Under the pieces are notes generated by a model that was given only the letters and a program-made list of their open reading frames with translations, ran no database searches and was not told where the DNA came from. This document shows positions 33,529 to 33,797 of a stretch of 33,797 nucleotides of DNA, in pieces. The stretch covers positions 1-33,797 of the forward strand of contig JANWHL010000085.1 of assembly GCA_025450405.1 (NCBI GenBank), written 5' to 3'. The number at the start of each line of letters is the position of its first letter. Position 1 is the stretch's first letter. The position numbers and the translations under genes are program-made. The stretch is from Ktedonobacterales bacterium (GTDB lineage Bacteria; Chloroflexota; Ktedonobacteria; Ktedonobacterales; JADMIN01).

Positions 33529-33797
33529 TCAGACGGTGGGGTACGGTGTGGGCGTGGGCAGACCCCAGTATTGGCCGGCCCCGTAGCTCGGCGCCAGGAA
33601 TACGTAGGTGTAGGCGTTCCACGCCGCCTCCGGAGTTAAGCTGTCCCATTTCAGGGTTGCCGCCGTCCGTGCCGTGACATCCGCGGACCCATAAGCGGAC
33701 ATGACGATGTTGCCGTAGTCATCCTGAAAAGGACCGAGCACACCCACATCCACATCGTTGACCGCCACGCCACTGGTCCACAGGGCCTTGAGCGCGC
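33529..33797 (-). CDS. C-terminal end of an unidentified gene (partial)
   Basis: Open to the window edge on the minus strand, closing with TGA at 33529-33531. The visible 88 or so residues include KALWTSGVAVNDVDVGVLGP, QDDYGNIVMSAYGSADVT, and SLTPEAAWNAYTYVFLAP. The tail is YWGLPTPTPYPTV. It is a compact mixed fold of unknown family; the Thr/Pro tail resembles secreted or surface proteins. The start lies beyond the window. Confidence 0.6.
   Translation of the reverse strand, partial: ALKALWTSGVAVNDVDVGVLGPFQDDYGNIVMSAYGSADVTARTAATLKWDSLTPEAAWNAYTYVFLAPSYGAGQYWGLPTPTPYPTV

Noticed and set aside
1-33797. tRNA, rRNA, CRISPR array, insertion sequence or prophage
   Set aside because: I looked for T-loop consensus, regularly spaced repeats, transposase or integrase motifs and long inverted repeats; found none. 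By-eye search could miss a divergent tRNA.

Overview
The window is a high-GC chromosomal segment with about 25 genes, no RNA genes, no CRISPR array and no insertion sequence that I can see. The gene set fits a soil- or heat-dwelling member of the Chloroflexota. Pointers are the very large AAA-ATPase/LuxR regulator, the ten-helix membrane protein ending in the LRYRLFDIDFIINRALVYG block, GTG starts, and many proteins with cytoplasmic Ala/Pro-rich parts and one membrane anchor. This assignment is inference from family habits, not from a marker gene.

Layout. Positions 1-111 hold the tail of a plus-strand gene. An MFS exporter (275-1615, minus) and a membrane protein with a degenerate receiver domain (1753-2601, minus) follow. 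A histidyl-tRNA synthetase (2905-4215, plus) converges on a cysteine-rich lipoprotein (4249-5028, minus). A 1001-residue AAA/LuxR regulator (5256-8261, plus) is followed on the same strand by four small-molecule enzymes: ABM monooxygenase-like, DinB-like, SnoaL-like, and a berberine-bridge-type flavoprotein (8503-11450).

From 23920 back to 11485 everything is on the minus strand. In transcription order: a TetR regulator, a membrane protein with a GYGQ-rich linker, a single-pass protein with a small ectodomain, a ten-helix membrane protein, a pyridine-nucleotide disulfide oxidoreductase, and then a compact partner-switching unit. That unit has a PP2C/SpoIIE phosphatase fused to an anti-sigma-type kinase, two STAS proteins, an uncharacterised 270-residue protein and a phytoene-dehydrogenase-like flavoprotein. 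It is the most interesting region of the window: the switch components overlap or nearly touch, a perfect 13-bp x4 tandem repeat sits between the STAS genes, and the second STAS frame has no stop at its domain end.

From 24501 the plus strand carries a MoxR ATPase / DUF58 / membrane transglutaminase operon, the last gene with an 11-G coding tract. Next come an aminopeptidase-P-like M24 peptidase, a divergent 64-residue zinc-ribbon protein (minus), a threonine-dehydratase-family PLP enzyme, and a HEPN-like/transmembrane/ectodomain protein with a textbook sigma-70 promoter inside an inverted repeat. The window ends in a partial minus-strand gene.
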